The notes beneath the pieces were generated by a model. It did not search any database, was not told the DNA's origin, and was given only the letters and a program-made list of their open reading frames with translations. A program made the translations under genes and the position numbers. From Elysia chlorotica (lineage: Eukaryota; Mollusca; Gastropoda; Plakobranchidae), in NCBI GenBank assembly GCA_003991915.1, contig RQTK01000007.1, positions 1,080,819 to 1,144,818 of the forward strand: a stretch of 64,000 bases of DNA, in the 5' to 3' direction. This document shows, piece after piece, positions 21,890 through 64,000 of this stretch; position 1 is the first letter of the stretch, and each line of letters begins with the position of its first letter.

Positions 21890-22416
21890 TTCTTTCTCTC
21901 TCTCTCTTCTTTCTTTCTTTCTCTCTCTTCTTTCTTTCTTTCTTTCTCTCTCAGATATGTCTAGGCATGGTCCCATTACTGCTGACGTGTCATGGTTAAC
22001 TATGCGCCCTAGATAAGGTGAACGATGTTAACAATGGTATATATATATATATATATAAATCAGTGCAGGTATATAATACAGTGCAACCATACTCTCTCGT
22101 GTTGTCTTAATTTAATTAAAACAATTAAGTAACCTCACTCTAAATCTATGTCATTTTTGCCCCCCTCTCTCTCTCTCTCTCTCTTTCTCTCCCACACTCT
22201 CACGTGTAATTCTCTTCTCATTATGATTACACAATAAGTTGATACAAGAGCCCACCCATATGGCTTATATTGCATATAAAATAAATCTCCTGCTTTCTGT
22301 CACTGTATTAAACTTTTTTACTTTATAAATTTCTTCGATCCTGTGTTCTCCAGGTGTTTGCTGTCGGCGGCCTGGGCTCAATAATGCGTGTGATGACCGA
22401 CAGGAAACGAGTTTAG
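18627..22416 (+). CDS. ARPC5: Arp2/3 complex subunit 5 (p16-ARC), complete, 5 exons
   Basis: Smallest subunit of the actin-nucleating Arp2/3 complex, which builds branched actin networks. CDS join: 18627-18691, 19727-19801, 20216-20288, 21259-21432, 22354-22416, giving 149 aa (human 151 as I recall). The start [20 protein letters not shown] matches the family N-terminus. Then come an acidic region ([13 protein letters not shown]), helices ending [13 protein letters not shown], the conserved [14 protein letters not shown] and [13 protein letters not shown], and the C-terminus [17 protein letters not shown]. Introns 1, 3 and 4 are GT-AG. Intron 2 has no GT donor where homology demands one, but starts ATATCCTT and ends with TTCTTAAC before AC, the signature of a U12-type intron. 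If the CAG three bases earlier were used, the protein would gain one residue. Part of exon 4 is duplicated in intron 4. Confidence 0.96.
19727..19801 (+). CDS. ARPC5: ARPC5 exon 2
   Basis: Acceptor tccccccag. Encodes [13 protein letters not shown] to NNLLA. Ends CTTGCCAG before ATATCCTT; reading on would stop two codons later at TGA. Confidence 0.93.
19802..20215 (+). other. U12-type (AT-AC) intron 2 of ARPC5
   Basis: The 5' splice site ATATCCTT matches the minor-spliceosome consensus exactly. TTCTTAAC at 20199-20206 matches the U12 branch-site consensus and puts the branch adenosine about 10-11 nt before the terminal AC. The flanking protein sequence is continuous with the ARPC5 family, so the intron limits are forced within three bases. 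Confidence 0.85.
20216..20288 (+). CDS. ARPC5: ARPC5 exon 3
   Basis: Encodes [20 protein letters not shown] then QAVK; donor GTGAAA|gtgaga, phase 0. The start could be 20213 if the intron is AT-AG. Confidence 0.9.
20573..20630. repeat. (ATT)n microsatellite in ARPC5 intron 3
   Basis: About 18 triplets with few interruptions. It gives spurious polyasparagine and polytyrosine frames. Confidence 0.93.
21259..21432 (+). CDS. ARPC5: ARPC5 exon 4
   Basis: 58 codons, [17 protein letters not shown] to LTWHQK; acceptor gtgaccag, donor CAAAAG|gtaaaa. Confidence 0.95.
21404..21777 (+). repeat. Tandem duplication unit 1: end of ARPC5 exon 4 plus intron
   Basis: Starts inside exon 4 at GCGCTGTTCTCC and runs through the donor, a CT-rich tract, GATATGTCTAGGCATG and the TCTCTTCTCATTA end. 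The unit repeats immediately at 21778. Confidence 0.92.
21778..21806 (+). pseudogene. Partial copy of ARPC5 exon 4 end with splice donor
   Basis: The last 29 nt of exon 4 (LLTWHQK codons) and the gtaaaa donor are reproduced unchanged, but there is no acceptor before it. It should act only as a decoy 5' splice site. Confidence 0.9.
21822..21953. repeat. (CT)n / CTTT-rich microsatellite
   Basis: Expanded pyrimidine tract in unit 2; the shorter counterpart in unit 1 lies at about 21452-21530. Confidence 0.93.
22354..22416 (+). CDS. ARPC5: ARPC5 exon 5
   Basis: [20 protein letters not shown] and a TAG stop; acceptor ttctccag, phase 0. Confidence 0.95.
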   Translation: MFAVGGLGSIMRVMTDRKRV

Positions 22417-22763
22417 CTGTTCGTGTTTATCTTTTCCTTAGTTGGAGCCACTGCAGGGCTGCTGATCAACGCTGACTTCTAAATTACTTCCATGCATGGG
22501 CTCCTCAAGTGATGAAAGTTCTAGAAAAAAGTGGATTACCTAATTGCCGTGTTGTGATCGGGTAAATCCCCTAGCTAAATCTTGTCTTGTGATTTTAAAA
22601 TCACTTTTTGGAGTATAGGGTAGGAATGTAACTGCCACTGTGAATTTTTAATGAAATATGAATGGTCTCTTTAAGGATTTGAAGATTCCCCAGATGGTGC
22701 AAGGTGTTTTATGAGAAGTAGGCTGTGTTGATTTACACATTAGCTAATGGAGTTTGCATGAAG

Positions 22764-22769
22764 AATAAA
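22764..22769 (+). terminator. Poly(A) signal AATAAA for ARPC5
   Basis: First canonical hexamer after the stop codon, giving a 3' UTR of about 370 nt. Confidence 0.6.
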
Positions 22770-22784
22770 GTATTGTACACATAG

Positions 22785-25700
22785 TGCTATCTCAATAGCA
22801 ATATGTCCTGTACTAGCTGATCTAAAAATACACAATAGAGTGTATACAGTTGTCTTTTCAAATTATATTCAATAGATTGACAGCCCTGCAGTGTGCAATA
22901 GAGAACAAATCTGTGACTTATTCTTCAATTAAAAACTTCAAAACTGAGGTGAAAACCTTTCATCTCCTTCAGGTCCTGAGTTTGCTACTTTCGACAAAAA
23001 AAAAAAAAGGAAAATAGATTATTAATTTTTCAAATGTTTTGAATCCGATGATTTAAGTTCAATGTTGAATTATGATGTAAAATTTAAAATCTTGGGGTAA
23101 ATTATAGACTTCCAAGCTTAATAGTGAGTGTGTGGTCTATGAATGTTTTGTTGTGATAATCTGAAGTGATTTGAGGATGTGCCGGGTGAAAAGGGGAAAC
23201 GGAAAGCAAGTTTGGAGTTGATTGTCTTCGATGATGTTTGCCGTCTCTCTGTATTTTATTTTATTTTCTCGCAATTGGGGAGTGTGGGTTGGTCAGCTGG
23301 ACCAGAATCACAAAAAAACATATATATGCAAATCACACAACTGTTTCGTTCATTGTCAATGCATTCCTTGATTTGTACTCATATTGCGACTGCATGACTG
23401 TTGCTTGTTAGCGCTATCTTTTGAAATTATACACACATATTCATTTCTCGTGTAAGGTATGCGATACCAGCAGTAAATATGTCGAATTCTCAAGTGAAAA
23501 AAATTATATTGATTCCTACAATTTTTCAGTGTAGACTTTAGAGCATCAACCAAACTTTCTCAACAGTCGAGAATATTTTTGAATGAGAGTGCCTTGATCA
23601 CAGAGTTTTAACCATAAAGGTTTGTTCTGCTATTACTATAACATTGCTCTGATCAGTTGAAGCTGGTGTGTGAATTTTGTCTTTTATTTTAGCTGACACT
23701 ATTGAATGGGAAACATATATCATTTCTGTATGTAATTGTACTTTTCAACATCATAGTCGTTGTATGCCACAGCTACCATAGGCTAATATTTTATACCTAA
23801 TAATGAAAATGAGCTTGACTATTATAAGTTGAATCAAACCATTATGTGATACACACTACACCTTTTTATGGCTTATGTTATTTTCTGTGTGTTTGTTTTG
23901 CTTTGAGTGTGTTGACATTCTTTTTCAAACAAAAAAAAACATGCTGTTGTGAGATCTTTTGGGTGTTACATATAACACATCAAAGCCATCAAATATATAC
24001 AGAATGAACATTGGCAGAGACACATTAAATGACACACACAAGAAAAGTGTTTTTTTTCCAGATTTATTGTCACTACTGAATCAATCAGAGAGCAAATGTA
24101 ACACAAAAGCACCCGTTCCAAATGATTTGCATGCCGCACATATCACAGTTTAAGTTGTTAGTATTTGGCAAATATAATTCCACCTAACTCTTTTAGGGTA
24201 AACAGTTCATGCAGTTACCAGAACTATAGGAGAATACATTATGCAAATTTTTTTTTTGGAATGGAAAGAAAGACGACGTCATCCAATTTGTACTTTTGTT
24301 ACATCTCATAATTCTTACATGGATTGGGTTTGGTTAAGAATTCTGTCATGGAGTAAATCCTGATTGCCAGCCTTGCTATTAACTGAGAATTTAAATATTT
24401 TGTATAATAACATAACATACATCCTTTAGACTGTAGAAATTATTTTGTAGAAAATACACACTGAATATTTCTTGAAGCCTTCTTGAGACTTATAATAAAT
24501 ATTAAAAATTGGATTTCCTCTGGGTACAATCGTTGACATGAGTAGAACCAATCTGTTCACAGTGCATGCAAAAAAAAGAAAATTCAGTTGGCTTGTCATT
24601 ACAACACCAAGTCAATTCAAGGCATTCTGGGTAGGTTTAAAAATAGACTTGATCTGCTGTGTGCGGAAAGTTGTGAAACAGAAAAAAATACCACTGATTG
24701 ACATGTCAGAACTAAACCATCATCCCGTACATGTTCCAAGTTTTAATTGAAGCCTGGCCCCTGCTGTGTGTTTATAAAAACCAATATTCATAATAAGTAA
24801 TTCCTTAATTACAATCAAATACACTGAAGGTGTAGGTCACCTTAAGTACAACATAGAAAGTATTTTGATTATTTCTAAGTCGGAATGAATAGAAACTAAA
24901 AAAAAAAAAGAAATAAAGTTGTTGGAATGTCAAATGTATACTGGTAGGAACAGAAAATTGTACATCTAGTACAGAAGCAGAACACTTCCCTTCAATTATG
25001 TAACACAGCCAGATATATAATTTACTAATTAAAGATATTTAATTCAGAGGTTTTAAAGATAACAAAACCAATTGTTAATTAAAGTGTATATACTTTTTAC
25101 TTTAATTATATTAAACTAAAAATGTGGTAAAAACTGTAACTTGTAAGTTATGGTTTGTGACATAACATTCAATCATCTATTTTTAATTTTTGGACATTAA
25201 TTCTAGTATGAAACTTAAGGGTTTCAGTCAGTGAAATCAGACTTGTCACATTCAGTAATCAATCCACCAAAAAAAACATGATATAAGTCTCATCACTCAT
25301 AACTTTCTTTTCTCTCTTTTTATGCTGACATCTTAACTCCATACAAAGGTTTCATAGTAGGCACATTAAGTGTTATCACAGTTATTTGTGTTAAAATCTT
25401 TGTTTAGGATGGAATAGCGATAAATATATGACCTATGTTATGTAATACATACTTTGTAATAAAAATTAGTTAAAGAGCTAGGTTATACTTATAGGCAAGT
25501 CTATGGGTATGAAGCCTAAAGCGATTCCCCTGGGAATTGGTAATGCTGTTAAATGGTACATTGTTCTTGAATCTAGTTTAAGTAAACTTGGCAAAACTTG
25601 TTCAAACATTTGGAGTAACAGGCAAACATATGATCAATACATGTACATATACTACATACGGAGTACAATAAAATCAATATCAATGATAGAGTAATACTTG

Positions 25701-26240
25701 TTGAGACAATGCTTGAACTTAGGGTTCAAGTTTTAAAAAAAGAAGTATAAGAACATTGATTTATTGCGGCGAACAAATCAAACGTTTCTAAAAACTATAT
25801 AATGCTTCTTTATGAGCGAAAATGATTTTAGATTACAGCTTGTTGATGAATAAGGTATGTTCTGCATGACTAAATGTTTGCAATTGAACATAGCAAAGGA
25901 ATTGCAAGATGTATACTCAGATTAGTTAAAAGAAATACTTATCTTGCAAGAAATGCAGACAAAAATTAAAACAAGTTACTTCTACTATCATTGTCAAGTT
26001 GAGACAGAGCCCTTATTTTTTTTTATCATCAAAACTGGTCTAGTGTACATAAATAGTTTTAACAACATTTAGAGGAAGCCTGATACACAGAATAAGACTT
26101 AAAAATACATTTCATAAACATAACTAAACATCATGATGCTTTACATAAATGTTTTTGTGTACAGGAAAGGTGTAAAGGTTTCATATAATTTATACCTAGT
26201 TTTTTATATACAAATTATGTTGTCATATAGGTGCTAATAT
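22785..26240. other. Convergent intergenic region, ARPC5 to CNTRL
   Basis: AT-rich sequence without a recognised gene. Short frames lack homology or codon structure. Confidence 0.6.
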
Positions 26241-26246
26241 TTTATT
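26241..26246 (-). terminator. Poly(A) signal AATAAA (minus strand) for CNTRL
   Basis: Hexamer about 190 nt beyond the putative terminal-exon stop on the minus strand. Confidence 0.45.
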
Positions 26247-26433
26247 TCTTGAGAATTTAAATAATATGATCAGTTACTGATATTTATAGCACATTTTTCC
26301 TATGAAATTTTGCTTTTCCCCTCCCTCAACACAGCAGCATTGTTTCAAACATTGTTCAAGCCTATAACAGACATTGAATCTGCCAAAGTCCTCTGTGCTG
26401 GGTTGTCTTTCAGCAGAAATCTTGTCCCATTCC

Positions 26434-58791
<32,358 letters not shown>

Positions 58792-58802
58792 CTGGGGACA
58801 CA

Positions 58803-58803
58803 C

Positions 58804-58882
<79 letters not shown>
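58803..58882. repeat. (AGT)n microsatellite
   Basis: About 26 triplets directly upstream of the e1a acceptor on the transcript. Confidence 0.97.
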
Positions 58883-58887
<5 letters not shown>

Positions 58888-59597
58888 TGGCGGCAGCAGC
58901 AGTAGTCGTATGAGAAACAGTAGCAGAAGCGGCATTTATGTCAGCTTAAAACAATCAGCGTAATACTTTAACCATTCTATCAAATTTTAGTGTTGGGTCG
59001 TACCTCCCTGGGTCACCGTGTATCTCATCCCAGGTGTCTGTTGGTCTCCGACTCACTTAACATCCTTCAGATTTTTTCTATCACACATTGCCCTAGAACT
59101 CCCGCCATCTTTTAATCCAGTTCTAATTACTACATAGTCACTGGGGTTATCATTTCTCTATTACAGGTACTTCACAGTCATCGGTCACAGATTCTCGAAT
59201 TTCCGATTGCGAATTGTTTTCAAACACGCACGCCAGAACTGATGATAATATTATTGTGTACATAGAAAGAACGCCTATGATTTAGGATAAACAGATCTAC
59301 TGTAAGAGTTCAATGTTGATAAACATGCCTCTCTCTCTGGATTGTTCAGTGGCGAAACCAGCCCACTAATGTGATACGGAGTCTGCTCGTATTGCTGAAT
59401 TTATGGATAGTGGTGTTATTTAGAGTCATCGAGATATAGATCCAGTTTTACAGCCTAAATAGAATTAAACAAATAATAATAACCAAGAACCCTCAGAGTA
59501 TGATTTTTTAATATAAAAAAATTACAAAGATAATTGAGACAACTACTGACGGGATGAAAGGTAAATATATGACTTCAGTTTTTACTGAGCAGTAGGG

Positions 59598-60133
59598 AAC
59601 GCGCTGGCTCAGACGATAAAACGCATGCCTTGTAAATAAGAGGACTTGAGTTCGATTACGCCCTTGTCTGCTTCCTATATTTGCTTCTGGTTGGATCAGT
59701 GATCGTGTGGTGTGATCGGTTGAGCCAGAAGCCCCCCAATTCCTCTAGGTTTCTGTGCGCCAGCACGTACAAATAATTATCAGGCGCCTGTCTAAGAACC
59801 CGTCACCGTACAGGTTTCCCGTGGGTACTTTATGATTCAAGCCAGAAGAGAGAACTTCTCTAAGGTATTCACTTCACCGGCGACTTGGCGGTGCCGGGCT
59901 ATTACGTCCTAGCCTGCTTCTTATGTTTGCTTCTGATTGGATCAGTGAACGTGTGATGTGATCGGTTGAACCAGAAACCTCGGTAATCCCACTATGTCCC
60001 TGTATAATTATCAGGCACCAGTCTACGGACCCATCGCAGTACGTTTCCCGAAGGTACTTCGTGATTCAAACCGGTAGAAACAACTTCCCTAAGGTTTTCA
60101 CTTCACGAGCGACTTGGCGGTGCCGGGCTATGA
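59598..60133 (+). mobile_element. SINE-like element with tandemly duplicated body
   Basis: The head GGCTCAGACGATAAAACGCA with B-box-like TTGAGTTCGATTACG starts at about 59608. The body (TTTGCTTCTGxTTGGATCAG to GACTTGGCGGTGCCGGGCTA) occurs twice with an offset of 246 bp. The tail recalls the element at 5964. Confidence 0.72.
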
Positions 60134-60344
60134 CAATACGAACGTGAGGGGGAACGCCGCGGTAAAGATTTGACCTAGCGCTACTTGGTTAAAGAACTGA
60201 CACCGCCTCTCATTGAATGGCGTGCGCTGACTACAAAGCATGGGATTGTAAGCGTTCACAGACACTCGAAAAAAGAGTTTCGATCGACTAAACTATTCAG
60301 TAGCTTTAAACGGGTCAGATGGTTGCTCATTTTGCACAGAGGGG

Positions 60345-60500
60345 TCGTTGGTGGCTCAAGCGGTTAGTGCATTGGGCTGACATCCGGGAGGGCCGGGGTT
60401 CAAATCTCAGCTGATGTTTCTGTCTGTGTATAGGAATCTTCGGGGAAATCTTGGGGACCCTGAACCAATGTCAATTACAAGCAGTACATATTGCGTAGAC
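60345..60500 (+). mobile_element. tRNA-derived SINE-like element
   Basis: A box GGTGGCTCAAGCGGTTAGTG and B box GGGGTTCAAATCTC, 45 nt apart, followed by a non-tRNA body. No acceptor stem closes, so it is not a functional tRNA gene. Confidence 0.72.
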
Positions 60501-61674
60501 TTTAAACCGCGAACCCTATTACATAAAGGCTTTTAACATCAGGCGCCAATGGATTTAAAGGTAACACAAATAGCGAGGGAAGAGTGTGTGTGTGTGGGGG
60601 GGGGGCAATCTAGCATAGAAGTCTAACATGGCCGGCTTCGATTAAAGATTGGAAAACCGTATGGTTTAAAACAGATCACATTTTCCCCACTTACTAAACA
60701 GCTAGGCGGTTAAACAGGGATGCATACAATGTATAATAGTGCGGCCTTGCGCATCGCGTTCTTCGTGAAGTAATTATGCAATTTTGGCTTGTGTATAACG
60801 GTCAAGCATTTAGTTACCATTTGAGATGGATTAGGAATGGGCTAAGGTCAAGCCTTTACGTTGCTGTATCAACTGAGCATGCACCAACCAGTTTGTTAAA
60901 AAAAAATGGTTTTACTGTCTGTGGGGGAGAGGATATCGCCTAGTTTCCCGAGCGGAATCCCATTTGCAGATGGGTCCCCAGATTTATAAGTCTGACAGCA
61001 GTTTTAGAGGACCTTAAATTGCACTGAATAATTATCTCTCCCTGTTAAACAAACATAAAGGATCGTCATAGCGTAGAAAGAGAACTTTGAAAAGAGGCGA
61101 GAGAGTCGGCCCTATGTAATGTATACGTTTGACCATGGAACCAGTGTTACACACTAAGCACCAATTTCGGCTCGATATTCTGTCCATAGAACTCTATCTC
61201 TTTTAGCCTAGATCTAGAGATCTATGTATTGAATATTAGCGGTCTTTTGACGACTGAAAGAGATTAGATCGACTGATTCAAGTGGCGGTTGGTGTGACAA
61301 TCGCCGCCCTAGGTACATAGTAACAGAGTTACTGCTCTTTGTCGTACGCTATGCTCCAGGGAGACTATTTGGCTTAACGTTTACATCGGCAATTACAAAA
61401 ATGTCATATTGAGTTATATACAGCCAAAAGTAACACTAACATTTCACTATGGTTGATACGGCTCAATCGTTCTATGGACTATCTTCAGATCGTCTTGCGC
61501 ATAATGAAAAAGGTTTAAAAATCTGGCAAAGCAGTACAAGGTGATCCATAAAAAGTTACTGCTCTCTGTCACACAAGAAGTTCCAGACAGTTGCCTGGTG
61601 ATGGATATGTTCACATTTTTACAACTCTTTCCTTACATATACAGTGTACGATCCTTTGCGATGGATTCAGGGTT

Positions 61675-61733
<59 letters not shown>

Positions 61734-61742
61734 ATTGTTGTT
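61675..61742. repeat. (TTG)n microsatellite
   Basis: About 22 triplets; it gives polycysteine and polyvaline frames that are artefacts. Confidence 0.96.
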
Positions 61743-61814
61743 TGTTGTTTGTTTTTTTTAAATAAAGCAAAATCGATACTTAGTCACTGTTATGCGAACC
61801 TATCTTGTGCGATA

Positions 61815-61960
61815 ATAATAATAACAATAAGAATATATTGCATTTATATAGCGCACTTCCATGAACTACCACTCTCAATGCGCTTAACAATTTCCACTAT
61901 CACATTTACAAAAGAAACATAACCATGTAGTGTTGACACAATACAAACACAAGTTTTTGT
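61815..61960. repeat. Dispersed repeat, copy 2 (GCGC / CTTCCATGAAC element)
   Basis: Partner of 1248-1400: TATATTGCATTTATATAGCG, CACTTCCATGAAC, CAATGCGCTTAACAATTTC. Confidence 0.75.
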
Positions 61961-62559
61961 TTTAACCTAGCAAAACAGAAAGTCCGCACAGAAAGTCACA
62001 CAATCAATAAAATCCCGTCAAATTGCACAAAATAGCCAGTTCTGCTTGTGGTTAGCTACCGTAACAGTGCAAGGACGTTCCCCATTACTTATCACAACAT
62101 GGCTCGATAGAAGTGAAAACTGCCGGGCGACACTCCAGCAAAGGACCCTGCATGAAGGGAAGGCTGCACGGGTGTCCCCGCTTCTGCACCACAGCACAGA
62201 CCAAGATACAGGACTATAGACTACAGTTACCCTACCAGCACTGTGTTAGTGTTAAGACCGAGATCTTGGAACTGGCCCCTCCCGATCAATGTAGCGAGGG
62301 GGCCCGTGTCTCCCCCCCCCCTCACACACACACACCCAATAGCGCATTCCTGAGACCCCGAACCCAATCACGTTATTACAGCGGTCTGGCAGCAGCTAAT
62401 CGAACGCTCCGTGTGACGGCCTTCAGAGACGTATTATTTAGTTGTTTACACACACAGAGATCGAACTCTGCGACAGGTCTGTGTAACTAAGTGTCGCCTA
62501 AGTCGCTCGTAGAGAAGTATACAATGAGGGGAAGCAGATCGAAGACTGCGGCGGACCAG

Positions 62560-62606
62560 GGGGGGGGGGGGGGGGCAAGAGATGACCGGGGGGGGGGGGG
62601 GGGGGG
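62560..62606. repeat. Two poly(G) runs
   Basis: G runs of about 15 and 18 nt separated by CAAGAGATGACC. Confidence 0.95.
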
Positions 62607-62758
62607 CGTCATAAGATATCGAGCGGCTGTTGTTGTATCGATACCTATAGAGAGTGAAGTGATAGGAAGGGTGGCGAATCAATCAGAAATGCTGGTCCCT
62701 GTCAGTGGAGGTGAGTTAGAAGAGAAATAAGGATTATCAAACCCTTCTGTCTTTGTCT

Positions 62759-63015
62759 GCTCTCTCTCTCTATCGCTCGCTCTCTCGCTATCTCTGTCTC
62801 TCTCTCTCTGACTCTCTCTCTCTCTCTCTCCCTCCCTCTCTCTCATTGTTTTTTTTTTCTATGTTTTTCTCTTTCTCTGTTTCGCTTTGGCTGTCTCTCT
62901 CTCTGTTTCTCTCTATTTCTCTTTGGCGCTCTCTCTCTCTCTGTTTCTCTCTACATTTATTTATCTGTGTGTGCTTCTCCCTCCCCTTCTCTCTCGCTCC
63001 CTCTCTCTCTCTCCC
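62759..63015. repeat. CT-rich microsatellite
   Basis: Interrupted CTCTCT and TTCTCT arrays over about 250 bp; the Leu-Ser frame is an artefact. Confidence 0.95.
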
Positions 63016-63215
63016 TGCCCCGAAAAGAGGAGGGTGTCAACCAGAAACAGAAACATAATATAGAACAGCGAATCCTAGCATAAAAACAACTGTTTTGATA
63101 TTACGAGAAATTAAGTGAGAGGATGAAGATAAAAGGGTGAACAGACAACGAAAAACGAGTTAAAAAACTGACGCTTCCTGGTTCAACGCGTTTAGATATA
63201 TTTCTTCTTCTGCGT

Positions 63216-63530
63216 TCATTTTAATATACCAAAATCTTTTAAATTTTTAGTTTGGCCTCCTCGATGTAAAAGGCCTTCTGTTGTATAGTTTCCAGGGCAC
63301 TGTACTACATAATTTTTGCTCTGTGTTGTATCTGAAGGCCATATTGTATGCCTGAGCTGGGAATAAAATTGACATGCCATGAGGATATGTTCTGGAGTTT
63401 GAGGGATGTCTCCGCATTCACAGAAAGTAGTGCTGCTGATCTTTAGTTTGTACATGTGTGCATTTAGTTGGCAATGTCCTGTTCTTAGTCTAAAAATTGT
63501 GGTTTGCTGGCATACTAAATATAGATATAT
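63216..63530 (-). pseudogene. Non-LTR retrotransposon fragment, C-terminal end of the polyprotein
   Basis: The minus frame reads QQTTIFRLRTGHCQLNAHMY, then CECGDIPQTPEHILMACQFY and LRHTIWP, and ends at TGA. The pattern TGHxxLNxH, CxCG, TPEHIL and C is the post-RNase-H tail typical of arthropod and mollusc non-LTR elements. No upstream reverse transcriptase was found, so it is a 5'-truncated relic. Confidence 0.8.
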
Positions 63531-63918
63531 AGATATAAAACGCTATGGCGTGCAGCAAACAATCTGGCGACGGGCGCTGTGTCCAATGTCAAGAATTGTT
63601 AAGCCCTCAGGTAAACAATCATTGTAGAAAACTTCAAAGCACACACAGGACTACGGTCCGTCTTTTATGCCCGGGACCAGCTACAGTTGCTGCTCGAGAT
63701 TTATACACGGCGCGTTAGTTTTTATATATCTTTTATATCGCTTTTATGGGGGTTAAGTTTATTATAATTATGTAGGTAGAGGGGTAGAGATAGCGGTAGA
63801 AGGAGAGGGAGGACAGAAATAAGAGAAATAAGAAACAGACAGACTGGCAGAGAGGCAAAGAGGGGCATAAACAGGCACCAGATAGACAGACAGGCAGACA
63901 GGCAGATAGACATACATA

Positions 63919-63920
<2 letters not shown>

Positions 63921-64000
<80 letters not shown>
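63921..64000. repeat. (GA)n microsatellite at the right edge
   Basis: Almost pure GA with two AAAG interruptions; runs off the window. Confidence 0.96.

Larger units (their letters stand above)
21778..22223 (+). repeat. Tandem duplication unit 2
   Basis: Second copy of 21404-21777, lengthened to about 446 bp by expansion of its CT and AT repeats. It ends CTCTTCTCATTA, like unit 1. Confidence 0.92.
58920..64000. other. Region beyond CNTRL e1a, no gene recognised
   Basis: Holds SINE-like units, simple repeats and one retroelement fragment. No exon matching the N-terminal half of centriolin was recognised on either strand, though small exons could be missed. If the gene is intact, its 5' part lies mainly beyond 64 kb. 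Confidence 0.5.

Noticed and set aside
60345..60420. Possible tRNA gene
   Set aside because: A and B boxes are present but no closing acceptor stem is visible; better explained as a SINE head.

Overview
The window looks like nuclear DNA of an invertebrate animal, probably a gastropod or other mollusc. Genes are split by long AT-rich introns, coding exons are GC-richer than their surroundings, and the non-coding DNA is full of microsatellites, minisatellites and tRNA-derived SINE-like heads. The taxon is an inference from style and protein similarity. All exon limits were set by hand from splice signals, phase continuity and recalled vertebrate homologues; no search was run.

Layout: (1) 309-2517, minus strand: the first two coding exons of an unrecognised, low-complexity charged protein that continues off the left edge. 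(2) 5384-8532, plus: a complete five-exon gene for the LRP chaperone MESD, ending in the KDEL-like tetrapeptide KSEL. (3) 8615-14244: AT-rich, no recognised gene, with a 0.7-kb tandem duplication. (4) 14245-17250, minus: an uninterrupted 1001-residue protein with 17 C2H2 zinc fingers in two clusters. (5) 18627-22416, plus: a complete five-exon gene for the Arp2/3 subunit ARPC5; its second intron has the signature of a U12-type AT-AC intron. (6) 26.2-58.8 kb, minus: the 3' half of the centriolin gene (CNTRL), about 25 small coiled-coil exons giving about 1,100 residues. Its 5' part, including the leucine-rich repeats known from the family, is not seen and should lie beyond the right edge. (7) 58.8-64 kb: SINE-like units, simple repeats and a decayed non-LTR retrotransposon fragment.

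The genes share no pathway: MESD acts in the ER, ARPC5 in actin branching, centriolin at the centriole and midbody. The unrecognised gene and MESD are divergent, as are the zinc-finger gene and ARPC5, while ARPC5 and CNTRL converge.

The most striking pattern is that many tandem duplications and minisatellites begin or end exactly on exon edges, copying splice sites into introns. This is seen at ARPC5 exon 4 and at five CNTRL exons (e1, e9, e10, e18, e25). One whole 113-nt CNTRL exon is present twice and cannot be spliced in series without a frameshift. I found no sign of a wholly new biological system.
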